Under the pieces are notes generated by a model. That model was not told the DNA's origin and did not search any database. It saw nothing but the letters and a program-made list of their open reading frames with translations. A DNA stretch of 64,000 nucleotides from NCBI RefSeq assembly GCF_024166365.1, contig NC_064831.1:31982768-32046767 (forward strand). Reading direction: 5' to 3'. The translations under genes were made by a program, and so were the position numbers. Below, in pieces: positions 42,246 to 53,397 of the stretch; within the stretch, counting starts at the first letter, position 1; the number at the start of each line of letters is the position of its first letter. The stretch is from Elephas maximus indicus. Taxonomy: Eukaryota > Chordata > Mammalia > Proboscidea > Elephantidae.

Positions 42246-44885
42246 GTCTAAGGTGCTCCAAAAGTTTTAGAAAATCCAAATGGGAGAATTATATAAACAG
42301 CAAGTTTTAATACAGCTCTCAATAACTGTTCTGGTGGCTTCAGCATCTAGGACTAATGAATGAGTGCATTCCATTTCCTTTTTAAATCACACATTCTGGG
42401 GCTGACCAGTTTTCATTGTTTCGGTACATTATCACTAACTTTTTTAGAACCCAGGCCAGATCTCATAATTACAACACACATTTGGTACGAAATTCCATTG
42501 CCTCCTGGATATCCATGACAGACTTTACAACACTACTTGGCTCCCATCAAAATTGTGAAGCCACCAACTGCTTTATAATTTATGAAATAAAGAACTCAGA
42601 GTTGTTAGGCTTTTTCCTAGCTCTGGTGAGCAGTATTTTAACCGATTTTGAATGTCAATCTTTTAAATGCTCAGTATTTGGGAATATGTTCTTTTCAATT
42701 AAGTTTTCAGAGTGTTGTGTTCGTCCTACAGCAACAGTTAATTGTTCACTTGATGGGGGAGGAGAAAGGGAGGGTCCATGCTCATCAGATTCCAGGAAAA
42801 TTAAATAGAAGCATTTTTTGTGACAATCTACTTGGAAAGGGGACATTATTAAAAAGTGCAGATGACTTTTCTCTGTAGCTACTACTCAAACTGGTAGTCA
42901 TGAGACATCCACTCAAAACACAAGAGCAAATTGCACCGTGAGCTGATTTTTAAGGCATTTTGCGTATATATTAATACCAGAGCCTATGATCACTAGAGGA
43001 ATCAAATGTGTACTGGTTACAAAATACTTAGTAGTTGAAACTTCAAAAAGCTGAAAGGAGATCAAATATGTATTTTCAATTTGTTTGAATTAGTCTTAAA
43101 ACCAGGTTTCTCTGAAAATAAAGTGACTTCTTTTTTCATTGCAGTGGTGTGAAGAAAGGACCGATGATACCTAATTGTGGAGCCTTTTTAGCACTGCTGC
43201 TTTTTTTTTTGCTTGAAGGCAGCACTATCTTGTTACAGTCACTCTCGTTTTGTCCCCTTTGGGTTAGCGTATGAGTCTTTTCCTTTATAGATGCCCAGAG
43301 CTGACCTTTCAGAATGTGCCCAGGTGATAAATTTGTTTTGAGGCATTGTCACCACACCTTTGGCTAGAAGCTCTGTGCCAAATCAGGACAGACTAAAACT
43401 GTTGGCTTTTTATACGCAAATCCAATTTCTTAACCAGCTGTCTTCAGAAGCCACTGTGCTAGGTTGTCAGGTTCTTGCTGACGGAAAGCCCATCCAAGAA
43501 ACATTACCGGGTTGCTCAGCACATAAAAAAATGCCCACAGTTAATTATTACTCCTGTGGAGAGTGGTTCATGAGATTATATACAGTTACAACATGATTAA
43601 CTCTCTGCTTATCAATTCAATTTTTTTATTGGAAATGTGGCAGCAAACGTGGCATAAATTTCCTGGGCACAACATTCAGTCCCATTTTATTACGCAGCAC
43701 AGCTTGCAGAAATATGAGGTGCTTTGGCTAATCCTAATTTAATTTTAGAGGAAGAAGTTAGCTCTCTGGCTTGCTACAAGCCTGGTTCCATTTCTGATCT
43801 AATCCACAACTCTGAGATAGGCTAGAAATACCTGTGTGAATTGGACTACCAAAGAATAACCCTGAATCTGGGATAAAAATGCAAAGCCTCAGAAAGTTCC
43901 TGGCACTGTCAAGTCTGTGCCTGCAACAAAGGCAGCTAGATTCCAGGGCACAGTTAACACGTGATTATGAGCATTTGTACATCCTCAGAATCTACCATTC
44001 AGAGCGTCGCGCCAATCTTCCAGCATCTCACAATTCCCAGAACCAAGCCACTGGCCTTCCAGGAGAGAACTTGGTGTTCAGAGAAGTCCCTCTCTTAGTG
44101 GAAATGAATAAGTTGATGCCTTTTTAATCTGAGCAGACGCATGGAATTTCCTATGGGGGATTCTCACAAGGATGTTTTTCTGCAAGAAAAGACTTTTTTT
44201 CTGGAAGAGCTCAGTGTCCTCCTGGAGCAAAGGCACAGGCTTTTCATTAGCTTGTGATGAATATATATGTACAAAATCCACATCCGCTTGAAGAGGTGGA
44301 AATTACCCTCTTGGCTTATTGGACCAGGCAGGGACTTTCAGTCTCATTGGTTCTTAACAAGAGCCTCAACAACTCCATAACTGAAGAAATTCTTCCAGGG
44401 CCATGGACATTATTTAGACTTTCTATTACCTAGGATCCACACCAAGAAAATTATGTGCAAACACAAATTAGATATTCTCCCAGGATTTGTTTGCTGAACG
44501 CTGCTTGGAGAGAATTCCCACAGCATCAAAGTTACGCTTGGAGAAAGATGGGAGATTCAAAGTGAACCATGCTGTTTTTTGGAGGAACAAAGCAACAGAA
44601 AAAATAAAGCCTTGTGATGAATGATTTTCCTCCCCACTGCTCTTATCGAAGCTATCTTCTTTCAGTTTGTGGGCCAGCCTAAGTGTGAGTGTTTCAGACT
44701 TGCGCTGCCGCTGTTTCTGCTTCTGGAGAATTTTAAAATACGCTGAAGCTAGCAAACGAAACCTCAACTTTAATAAGCCTTTGTCCAAAAGGTTCATAAC
44801 TGTGAGTGTGTGTGTATATGTGTGTGCACAGGCACCCACATGGACACTATAAATATGTCACATAACCCTGTTTTGAGAAAATAGT
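42246..44885. other. SINE-free unique stretch, about 2.6 kb
   Basis: No repeat family was recognised apart from short T-runs and a small GT-rich tract near 44800-44830. Open frames of up to 130 codons near 42416-42808 have low complexity and no family features. No gene is called. Confidence 0.5.
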
Positions 44886-44896
44886 ATTAAGGTATA

Positions 44897-44934
44897 CCCC
44901 ACCCAGCCCAGTGCCATCGAGTCGATTAAGGTAT
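44897..44934 (-). mobile_element. Micro SINE insertion (38 bp) with 11-bp duplication
   Basis: Only the tail of a SINE in antisense (cagtgccatcgagtcg) is present. It is bounded by attaaggtata at 44886-44896 and 44935-44945. Confidence 0.85.
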
Positions 44935-45119
44935 AAGCATCATAAATTAAAGATGCTCATTTGCCTCTTCATGGTTTTGGAAGAGCTTTTTATAAAATGA
45001 TCCAATTGCTCATAGAGAAAGACAAACACTCAAGAAGAGATAAGATAAAGATTTAAAAGAATAAAGGAGAATTTGCTATACTAGATTTTAAAGTTTACTA
45101 TAAAATGGTGCGAGGCAGC

Positions 45120-45346
45120 ACAAGAATAAACAGCTACCAGAGGTGGGAGGGAAGGAGAAAGGACGACTCATTGATCAGGACATCGTGTGTCTGTTAATGA
45201 CGGTGGAAAATTTGATAACAGATACGGGTGATGGTTACGCAGCATGATTAATGTAATTGGTGTCACTGAATTGTACATGCAAAAAATGTTGAACTGGTCA
45301 GTGTTATATATGTATTTTTACTACAATAAAAAGAAAAGAGTAAATG
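45120..45346 (+). mobile_element. L1 3'-end fragment (old)
   Basis: taaacagctaccagaggtgg, ggacgactcattgatcagga, gtgtcactgaattgtacatg and tttttactacaataaaaag resemble an L1 3' UTR and match the fragment ending at 26728. Confidence 0.65.
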
Positions 45347-45489
45347 GCTAAACCAATGGAACATGATGAAAGCACAGACAGAAAACTATACGTTGTGTCT
45401 ACTCATATTATGATGTATGTGCACATATATGTTTATCCACATATATAATGTATTATATGATAATATTGGCATCGCACAATACAAAGAAA

Positions 45490-45680
45490 GATTAGGAACT
45501 TTAGAATCAGACAAACTCATACATGGATTTGAATTGCACTTCTATTACTTTCTAGCTGTGTGCTCTTCAGCAAGGTAATACTCTTATTGAATCTTAAATA
45601 CCTAAAATATAATGGTGGCAGTGATATGTATTTCAAAAGTTTGTTGTGAGGGTTTGAGAATTAAATGAGGTTCTACATTT
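45490..45680 (+). mobile_element. MIR element
   Basis: gaatcagacaaactcataca, acttctattactttctagct, gtgtgctcttcagcaaggta and gggtttgagaattaaatgag follow MIR order. Confidence 0.65.
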
Positions 45681-45845
45681 ATCAATCGAGCTTTTTAGTT
45701 ACAAGCAACAGAGACATACTCTGACTAATTTGTGCTGAAAATTGCTATTATGTTTAAAATTAATGAAACATACAGTCAAGATGCACTGATAATTACTGAT
45801 GATTGGAATTTGAAAGTTGGAAACAAAGAAGGCTAGGTAGCTAGA

Positions 45846-48124
45846 AAATATGGCCTTGGTGATAGAAATGATGCCAGAGATAGAATTTTGCAAAACCAAC
45901 GACTTCTTCTATTTTTTTTTTAACAACATAAATGGCAACTACACATGGAATATGCAGGAATCAAATCGATTGCATCTATTGAAAGAGACAATGGAGAAGC
46001 TCAATATTGTCAGTCAAAACAAGGCCAGAGGCTGACTGCAGAATAGACCATCAATTGCTCATATGCAAGTTGAAGTTGAAGAAAATCAAAACAAGTCCAT
46101 GAGAGCCAAAGTATGACCTTGAGTATATCCCATCTAAATTTAGAGACTATCTTAAGAATAGATTTGACACATTGAACACTAATGACTGGAGACCAGACAA
46201 GTTGTGGGATGACATCAAGGGCATCATACATGAAGAAAGCAAAAGGTCATTAAAAAGACAGGAAAGAAAGAAAAGACCAAAATGGTTGTCAAAAGAGACT
46301 CTGAAACTTGCTCTTGGACGTCAAGTAGCTAAAGCAAAAGGAAGAAATGATGAAGTAAAAGAGCTGAACGCTATATTTCAAAGGGCAGCTCAAGAAGACA
46401 AAGTAAGGTATTATAATGAAATCTGCGAAGACCTGAAGTTAGAAAACCAAAAGGCAAGAACATGCTCAGCATTTCTTAAGCTGAAAGAACTGAAGAAAAA
46501 CATTGAAACCTCTAGTTGCAATATTGAAGGATTCTACAGGAAAATATTGAACAATACAAGAAGCATCAAAAGAAGATGGAAGGAATACATAGTCACTGTA
46601 CCAAAAAGAATTGGTTGACATTCAGCCATTTCAGGAGGTAATATATAATCAAGAACCAATGGTATCGAAGGAAGAAGATCAAGCTGCACTGAAGGCATTG
46701 GTGGAAAACAAGGCTCCAGGAATTGACGTAATATCAACTGAGATGTTTCAACAAACAGCTGCAACGCTGTAGACTCTCACTCGTCCATGCCAAGAAATTT
46801 GGAAGACAGCTACCTGGCCAATCAACTGGAAGAGATCCATATTTGTGCCCATTCCAAAGAAAGGTGATCCAACAGAAAGCGGAAATTATCGAACAATATC
46901 ATTAATATGACATGCAAGTAAAATATGGCTGCAGATAATTAAAAAATGCTTGCAGGTACATCCACAGGGAACAGCCAGAAATTCAATCTGGATTCAGAAG
47001 AGGATGTGGAATAAGGGATATTATTGCTGATGTCAGATGGATTTTGGCTAAAAGTAGAGAATACCAGAAAGATGTTTACCAGTGTTGTATTGACTATGCA
47101 GAGGCATCCAACTCTGTGGATCATAACACATTATTGACAACGTTATGAAGAATGGGGATTCCAGAACACTTAATTGTGCTCAGCCAGAACCTGTACGTAG
47201 ACCAAAGGGCAGTCGTTTGAACAGAACAAGGGGATACTGTGTGGTTTAAATTCAGGAAAAGTGTACATCAGGGTTGTATCCTTTTTCCATACCTATTCAA
47301 TCTGTATGCTGAGCAAATAATCTAAGAAACTAGGCTATATGAAGAAGAATAGGGCATCAGGATTGGAGGAAGACTCCTTAACAACCTGTGTTATGCAGAT
47401 GACACAACCTTGCTTGCTGAAAGTGAAGAGGACTTGAAGCACTTACTGATGAAGATAAAGGACTGCAGCCTTCAAGTATGGATTACACCTCAACATAAAG
47501 AACACACAAATCCTCACAACTGGACCAATAAGCAACATCAAGATATAGAAAATAACTGAAGTTGTCAAGGATTTCACTTTACTCAGATTCAAAATCAACA
47601 CCCACAGAAGCAGTCAAGAAATCAATTGATGTATTGCATTGAGCAAACCTGCTGCAAAAGACCTCTTTAAAGTGTTAAAATGAGAAGATGTCACTTTGAG
47701 GACTAAGGTATACCTGACCCAAGCCATGGTATTTTCAATCACCTCATATGCATGCGAAATTTGGACAATGAAGAAGAAATACCTAAGAAGAATCGATGCC
47801 TTTGAATCATGGTGTTGGCAAGGAATACTGAATATATCATGGACTGCCAGAAGAATGAACAAATCTGTTGGCGGAGCTTTGTCTCACGTGCTTTGGACAT
47901 GTTAACAGGAGGGACCCGGCCCTGGAGAAGGACATCATGCTTAGTAAAGTAGAGGGTCAGTGAAAAAGAGGAAGACTAGGTGGACTGACACAGTGGCTGC
48001 AACAATGGACTCAAACATAGCAACAATTGTGAGCACGGTACAAGAACAGGCAGTGTTCATTCTATTGTATTTAGGGTCACTATGAGTCAGAACCAACCTT
48101 ATGGCACCTAACAATAACAACATT
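45846..48124 (+). mobile_element. RTE LINE D, the longest copy here
   Basis: About 2.28 kb covers the endonuclease C-terminus, linker, reverse transcriptase, C-terminal domain and 3' terminus (ttatggcacctaacaataac). The 5' end is truncated. A T-run near 45911-45921 interrupts the endonuclease part. No clear target duplication was seen. Confidence 0.92.
45850..47905 (+). pseudogene. RTE endonuclease-reverse transcriptase remnant
   Basis: The longest open piece (46172-46618) covers the linker between endonuclease and reverse transcriptase, rich in K, R and E. Beyond it, the reading gives A-P-G-I-D near 46715, G-F-R-R-G near 46990, V-H-Q-G-C near 47265 and C-Y-A-D-D with the catalytic codons at 47392-47403. 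The segment 47696-47905 gives C-E-I-W-T and the I-L-N-I-S-W-T-A-R-R region. Multiple stops and frame changes make it inactive. Confidence 0.9.
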
Positions 48125-48134
48125 GTGTTGCTGC

Positions 48135-48285
48135 AGAGTCCCTGGATGAGACAAATGGTTAACACACCTTTCAATGCTAACCAAAAGCCCTGCAATCTAG
48201 TTCCAATAGTTCAGCCACTGAAAACCCTGTGGGGCACAGTTCTACTTCGACATACATGGAATCAACAGGATGGCAAGTGGTTTGG
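48135..48285 (+). mobile_element. tRNA-derived SINE, type A, internally shortened
   Basis: gagtccctggatgagacaaa, aatgctaaccaaaagccctg, then gttcagccactgaaaaccct and the tail gatggcaagtggtttggttt. Most of the type A middle is missing. It begins about 10 bases after RTE D ends. Confidence 0.75.
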
Positions 48286-49239
48286 TTTATTGTGTTGCTT
48301 ACACAGCTGTTGAGGAGAGTGGTGAACCAGAACAAAGGAGGCTTGGTAGCAGCCAGGACCACAGAAATTCACGCCACCAAAGAGCATGTGAGGACACCTG
48401 GCCCCACCACTGGAGACTGTCATAGCTAGCACTGCCATATTTGCTCCTGGGTGCTGATGACATAACACCTCACAAAAGCTTTTCTTTGGGTCAATAGATC
48501 TAGTTTTAAAGTCTGGAATGGGTTCATTGATTGGTTGAAACTAGATCACATGCTTCTAAACTAAGTGCTAGGAAAACAAGCTCTTGGCATTTTCAAGTTT
48601 TGTAGTCACGGAAAACTCTTCTTTCCAGGAAGATTCATAAGATAGGGAATTCACTAAAGACAGGAAGGAACTTCACCTAGAAGATGGCACAGTCCAGTAA
48701 TAAACATATCAAACCACCTGACACATAACAGAAATTTGGTAAATGGTAGCTACAAGCGTCTTCACAAATCACTGGGACAAGAATCAATCCATTATTCAAC
48801 AAATGGTGCTAGGACCACTAATTATTTGGGGGGTCAGAAGGAAGGGAATCTACAATTCACCAGAATAAATTCTAATTACATCAAAGATTAAAAAAAAAAA
48901 ATCTGTAAAAATAATGCATCCCACGGAATCATCAACCCAGCCTCCTGATCCATCCTGAAGACATTGATGTACGTGCAGCAAGTTTTCTAATGGTGTCTCC
49001 TCCAGTTCTGGAAACGCGCAGAGGCTTACCACCCTACCACTCAGAACAAGAGACACATGCCTAGCTCTGATTTTTGCATTTGATCCCAAATTGGAAACCC
49101 ATCTTTCTTATTTACTGACAACGCAATATTAAATAACTTCTCATGTGCTTAACTTCTAGAAGTCTTTCTTAGTGTCACTCAGTCAGCGTAGCAGGAGTGT
49201 TATGCTGACTTGAATTCTATCACTGACTGCTCCAAACTG
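48286..49239. other. Unique sequence, nothing recognised
   Basis: About 950 bases with no recognised feature. Confidence 0.45.
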
Positions 49240-49345
49240 TAGGTTCCCGGTAGGCAAGGGCCGTGTTTTACACATCTTTGTGTCCTACTATGTCTGACGC
49301 AATGCTTGGAACATAGGATGCTCTTGATTCATGACTGAGGAAGAA
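49240..49345 (+). mobile_element. L2 LINE 3' fragment
   Basis: gtaggcaagggccgtgtttt, tgtgtcctactatgtctgac, gcaatgcttggaacatagga and ctcttgattcatgactgagg fit an L2 end. Confidence 0.65.
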
Positions 49346-49574
49346 AACTGAATTGCTGGTTGACTGTTTAGAAATGTCTGGTAACAGTTTCAGCTTTGAG
49401 TACTCATTCAGATAAAGTAATCTCTCTGATTCTCAACTTCCTTTCCTTTAAAAGAACAAAACACACACCAAGTATTGATCATTTCAGGCTCAAAGAAACC
49501 ATTCATAGGTGACAGCTCCTAGACAGACAGCATCCCAGACTACGTACCACTCTCTCTTCCTCTGTTATATATTA

Positions 49575-49735
49575 AAAAAACAGTTGCCACGAAGTCAGTT
49601 CTGACTCTTGGAGATCCCATGTGTATCAGAGTAGAACTGTGCTCCATAGGGTTTTCAATGGCTGATTTTTCAGAAGTAAATTGCCAGGCCTTACTTCCAA
49701 GGTGCCTCTGGGTAGACTCGAACCTTCAACCTTTT
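49575..49735 (-). mobile_element. tRNA-derived SINE, type A, head-truncated
   Basis: The antisense tail (ttgccacgaagtcagttctg) and type A middle (gctgatttttcagaagtaaa) are present. The sequence stops within the head (actcgaaccttcaacctttt). Confidence 0.83.
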
Positions 49736-50067
49736 TTATGAGCCTTGCTGTTTATAATTTCCATATGCCACTCTTATAACCAGTTCAGAAAGGCTAGTCA
49801 AATATGAGAGAGGCTAGGCAGAAAGCTTTCTTTTCTAGCTGTATATTTCTTGGTGGTTACATTTTCCTCTTAAATGACTGTTTTTCACTACTCTTAGAAT
49901 AGATACATGATCTTCAAGATTAATCTGCTCATGATTGAGGTAGTTCTTGCTTTTCCTGTGGCTTTCTACAAGACTGATATTATTTATTTATGTTGAGAGA
50001 GCATTTTGACACTCTTTGATACAAATAACTGCAAATACATATATTATTATTATTTCTATTTCGAAAA
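49736..50067. other. AT-rich unique sequence
   Basis: About 330 bases without a recognised feature. Confidence 0.45.
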
Positions 50068-50227
50068 AGGAAACCCTGGTGGTGTAGTGCTTAAGTGCTA
50101 TGGCTGCTAACCAAAAGGTCAGCAGTTGGAATCCACCAAGCACTCCTTGGAAACTCTATGGGGCAGTGCTACTCTGTCCTGTAGGGTCGCTATGAGTCAG
50201 AATCAACTTGACAGCAACGGGTTTTAT
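50068..50227 (+). mobile_element. tRNA-derived SINE, type C
   Basis: Complete short form: gaaaccctggtggtgtagtg through gacagcaacgggttttattg, followed by an A-run. Confidence 0.92.
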
Positions 50228-50309
50228 TGCAAAAAAAAAAAAAAAACTCCATTTCTTATATATGCAATATTTGCACTTTAAACGTTAAGAGCAAAAGAAC
50301 TGCTAGTCA

Positions 50310-50498
50310 TGATGTTGTTGATGGGTGCCGTCAAGTCGATTTTCAACTCATAGTGACACTATGTGACACAGTAGAATTGCCCTATAGAATTTTCTAGGCT
50401 GTAATTTTTACAGGAGAAGAGAGTCTGGTCTTTTCTCCCATGGGGCATGGGGTGGGTTTGAACTACCAACATTTTGGTTGATAGAAAGTTCCAACCTT
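50310..50498 (-). mobile_element. tRNA-derived SINE, type B, head-to-head with the next
   Basis: The antisense long form starts tgttgttgatgggtgccgtc, contains tctaggctgtaatttttaca, and ends in a damaged head. Confidence 0.83.
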
Positions 50499-50502
50499 TG
50501 GA

Positions 50503-50655
50503 AACTCTGGTGGTGTAGTGGTTAAGAGTTCAGCTGCTAACCAAAAGTCGGCAGCTCAAATCCACCAGGCGCGTTTTGGAAACCCTGTGGAGCAGTTCTA
50601 CTCTGTCCTGTAGGGTCACTAGGAGTCAGAATTGACTTGACAGCAAAAGGTTTTT
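50503..50655 (+). mobile_element. tRNA-derived SINE, type C
   Basis: Complete short form: gaaactctggtggtgtagtg through gacttgacagcaaaaggttt. With the antisense copy at 50310 it forms an inverted pair with almost no spacer. Confidence 0.9.
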
Positions 50656-51167
50656 CAGTTGATACACCCCTGAATAACACATAAAAAAGGATTTACTGAC
50701 TCTGAAAGGACTTGCTTGGCTCCAGATCTGAAAAAGTCCACTTGTCTGCCCACTGTGATTAATCTCCTAGAATGACAAGGACCAAAAGTCAGTTTTCTTT
50801 AGTACAAACTCTCATATTTTATTTGCTAATGTACAGCTAATTTCTAAATTAAGAATATGCCTGTAGGAAAGGTTAGAAAATGATTTACCCCAATCCATTA
50901 GGAAGTTTGTTTTTGATTGAGATTTTAAATAACTTGATAACTAGTACATTATAGCTTTTGAGTTTCAAATAAGATGAAAGAATTCATTTCCCTGTTGATC
51001 CTGAATTACACTCGATGTAGCCCAGTCAAGAGATTCAGAAGTTTCTTCCAATGAGACAAACACTTTGAGGGTACTTTAATTCTCTTGAGGAAGATATATG
51101 CTGACCATATACGCCTATCACCAAATTTTAAATGATTAAAGCATTGAACCTGTATTTGTAATTAGGT
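50656..51167. other. Unique sequence, nothing recognised
   Basis: About 510 bases without a recognised feature. Confidence 0.45.
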
Positions 51168-51496
51168 CAGGGGTTGGCAAACTTCTTCTGCAATGGGCCA
51201 GATAGTAAATACTTTAGGCTTTGCAGGCCGTCCAGTCTCTGTCGTAACGACTCAACTCTGCCACTGGAACATGAAAGCAGCCATAGGCAAAATGTGAACA
51301 ACGGAGCATGGCTGAGTTCCAATAAAGCTTTATTTATGAGTACTGAAATTTGAATTTCACGTAATTCTCACATCACATGAAATAGTATTCTTCTTCTGAT
51401 TTGTTTCAAATGTGAAAACCATTCTTAGCTTATGGCCCATATAAAAACAGGTATCAGGCCAGATTTAGCTGGTGAACCTTAGTCTGCACTCCTGCT
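51168..51496. mobile_element. hAT-Charlie-type DNA element
   Basis: It starts caggggttggcaaacttctt and continues gggccagatagtaaatactt, taggctttgcaggcc, gttccaataaagctttattt. It ends near ggtgaaccttagtctgcact. This is a common mammalian MER family related to the fragment at 54703. Confidence 0.8.
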
Positions 51497-51754
51497 GTGG
51501 GCCAATTGAAATGGATTTCTTGAGAAGTTTCCTATAAATAGCATATCATATTAAAGCCCAAGTTTTGCCATATGTTGCATCATTCAAACCCTAATTCATT
51601 CGATTTACGTAATGCATTCATAAAAAGGAAGATGCAGCTTACATGTACTGATATTGAGTGAGCCCCAACGTCACTGACAAGCGAAGCTCAATGTGTGCAG
51701 TATGCTGCCATTGTGTTCAAAAGAAGAACTACACATACCCAACTGCCTCCGTAT

Positions 51755-51932
51755 CTCTGGAAGGATGTACCAGAAATATGTAACAATAGTTGCCTCCACA
51801 GAGAGGAATTAGAGGCTGACGAGACAAGAGTGGGCAGGAGCCTTACTTTTCACTATGTACCGTTTTGTGCCTTTTGATTTTTGGACCATTTGCATGGACC
51901 TACTTTTTAAAGTAATAAATTAATTTTAAAAA
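51755..51932 (+). mobile_element. L1 3'-end fragment (old)
   Basis: gttgcctccacagagaggaa, ggagccttacttttcactat, gtaccgttttgtgccttttg and ttttggaccatttgcatgga follow an L1 3' UTR. An A/T-rich end follows. Confidence 0.65.
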
Positions 51933-51971
51933 TCTCTTCTACATATGCTGAAAGAAATGATCAGAGGGATT

Positions 51972-52020
51972 CTGAAAACCAAACCAAACTATTACCGCCG
52001 AGTTGATTCCGGCTCATGGA
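51972..52020 (-). mobile_element. SINE 3'-tail fragment, antisense
   Basis: gaaaaccaaaccaaactatt followed by gccgagttgattccggctca. The rest of the SINE is missing. Confidence 0.7.
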
Positions 52021-52990
52021 GGGATCCCGAAGTTGTTACTTAAAGTCCTCCAAATTAAAAGATAGGAGCCTGCATTACCATCTGGACACATTTTACATGA
52101 GGGCCTCTAACAGATGAAAGAAGCTTGTCACAATGATGGAATAATAGGACTGAAAGAATGAGAACCTTTACAAGTCAGAGGATATATGGGTTTCAGAGAC
52201 AGAAATCTCTTTTAAATACAGATGAAATGTTGACCTTTTTGCAACTTTAGCCTCAAATTTAAAAATCTCCTCACAAACTAAAGGTTTTTAAAAAGGAAAG
52301 ATATTCACAAAACCAGGCCCAGCAACACTGTCTGGATTTTGTCTGTAATGAGTACTTGGATACCTAGGAAATACCAGATCAGCAGGGCTGAAGAGAAGCT
52401 AACAGGGTTGCCTCATGTGGACTGGTAATCAGGGCCACCCCTCACATTCGTGGGCCCAGAACAAGAGTGCAGATGGCGACTCTGGCCTGCGGCCACCCAC
52501 TTCCCTCGGCATCCCAGCTACCTGCAGGGCTGGCCCACTTACAGGTGGTGGATGCCACAGCCTGCCAAGATCTCTCCCAGTTCTATGTACCCTTCCACCC
52601 TACCTCACCCCTACACACACACAAAGAGCTACAGCCAGGCCACCCCAAGAGCCTAGGATGTGCACACTTGGGCAAATTTTTAGGCAAGGAATTCTGGAGG
52701 CTCAAAACCCAAGTCTGGAGCTTGGCCTAAAAGGGGAGACACTGGATTCCAGTGGGGCGTGTTCCTTTGGGAAAGCAGATTCTTTTAACCAACAGGGTCC
52801 CACAGGCAGGACAGCTTGCTAAAATGGTACTACCAAGACCGAAAGGAGGATGAAGAAACTGTAGAGAGGGCATACCTGTGCTTTTGCTAAAAATAAAACA
52901 AAGAAAGAAAAAGAAGAAGACGGAAAATAAGGAATGAGAGAGGAGGGAGGGAGGGGGTGAAGGAGGAAGCATTTCCCTAACTTTTCTAAC
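52021..52990. other. Unique or unassigned sequence, GC-rich centre
   Basis: Bases 52390-52830 are GC-rich, with a 135-codon open frame at 52415-52822 and overlapping frames in the other phases. No protein family is recognised, and the frame is rich in P, T, H and R. It might be an old repeat. No gene is called. Confidence 0.4.
52899..52971 (+). repeat. Polypurine tract
   Basis: About 73 bases are nearly all A and G (one C and two T), moving from an AAG-rich part to a GGAGG-rich part. Confidence 0.8.
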
Positions 52991-53002
52991 AAATCCTCTA
53001 AC

Positions 53003-53166
53003 CAAACCAAAAAACCAAACCCAGTGCCTTCAAGTCAATGCCTTTGAGTCGATTCCGACTCATAGTAGAACTGCCCCGTAGTTTCCAAGGAGCGCCTGGC
53101 AGATTCGAGCTGCTGACCCTTTGGCTAGCAGCTGTAGCACTCAACCACTACACCACCAGGGTTTCC
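53003..53166 (-). mobile_element. tRNA-derived SINE, type C, with perfect 12-bp duplication and a doubled tail motif
   Basis: aaatcctctaac at 52991-53002 is repeated at 53167-53178. The tail has two versions of the same motif in a row (gccttcaagtcaatgcc, then gcctttgagtcgattcc), and part of the following segment is missing. Confidence 0.92.
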
Positions 53167-53196
53167 AAATCCTCTAACAGCAACCAAAGAGCCAAA

Positions 53197-53395
53197 GCAG
53201 TTGCCAGGGAGCCGATTCCGACTCATGGCGGCACCACGTGTGCAGGGTAGAACTGTGCTCCATAGTTTCCAACGGCTGTGACCTTTCAGAGGCAGATCGC
53301 CAGGCCGTTCTTTTGCGGCACCTCTGGGTAGATTCGAACCACCAGCCTTTCAGTTAGCAGCTGAGAGCTTAGCCATTTCTACCACCCAGGGACTT
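53197..53395 (-). mobile_element. tRNA-derived SINE, type A
   Basis: The antisense long form runs from gcagttgccagggagccgat through gtagattcgaaccaccagcc to taccacccagggacttc. taacagcaa lies on both sides. Confidence 0.88.
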
Positions 53396-53397
53396 CT

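Noticed and set aside
42416-42808. 130-codon open frame in a SINE-free region
   Set aside because: No recognisable domain or splice context. Long AT-rich stretches give such frames by chance.
52415-52822. 135-codon open frame in GC-rich sequence
   Set aside because: Several overlapping frames of similar length exist in the same place, and no family, signal or splice context is visible.
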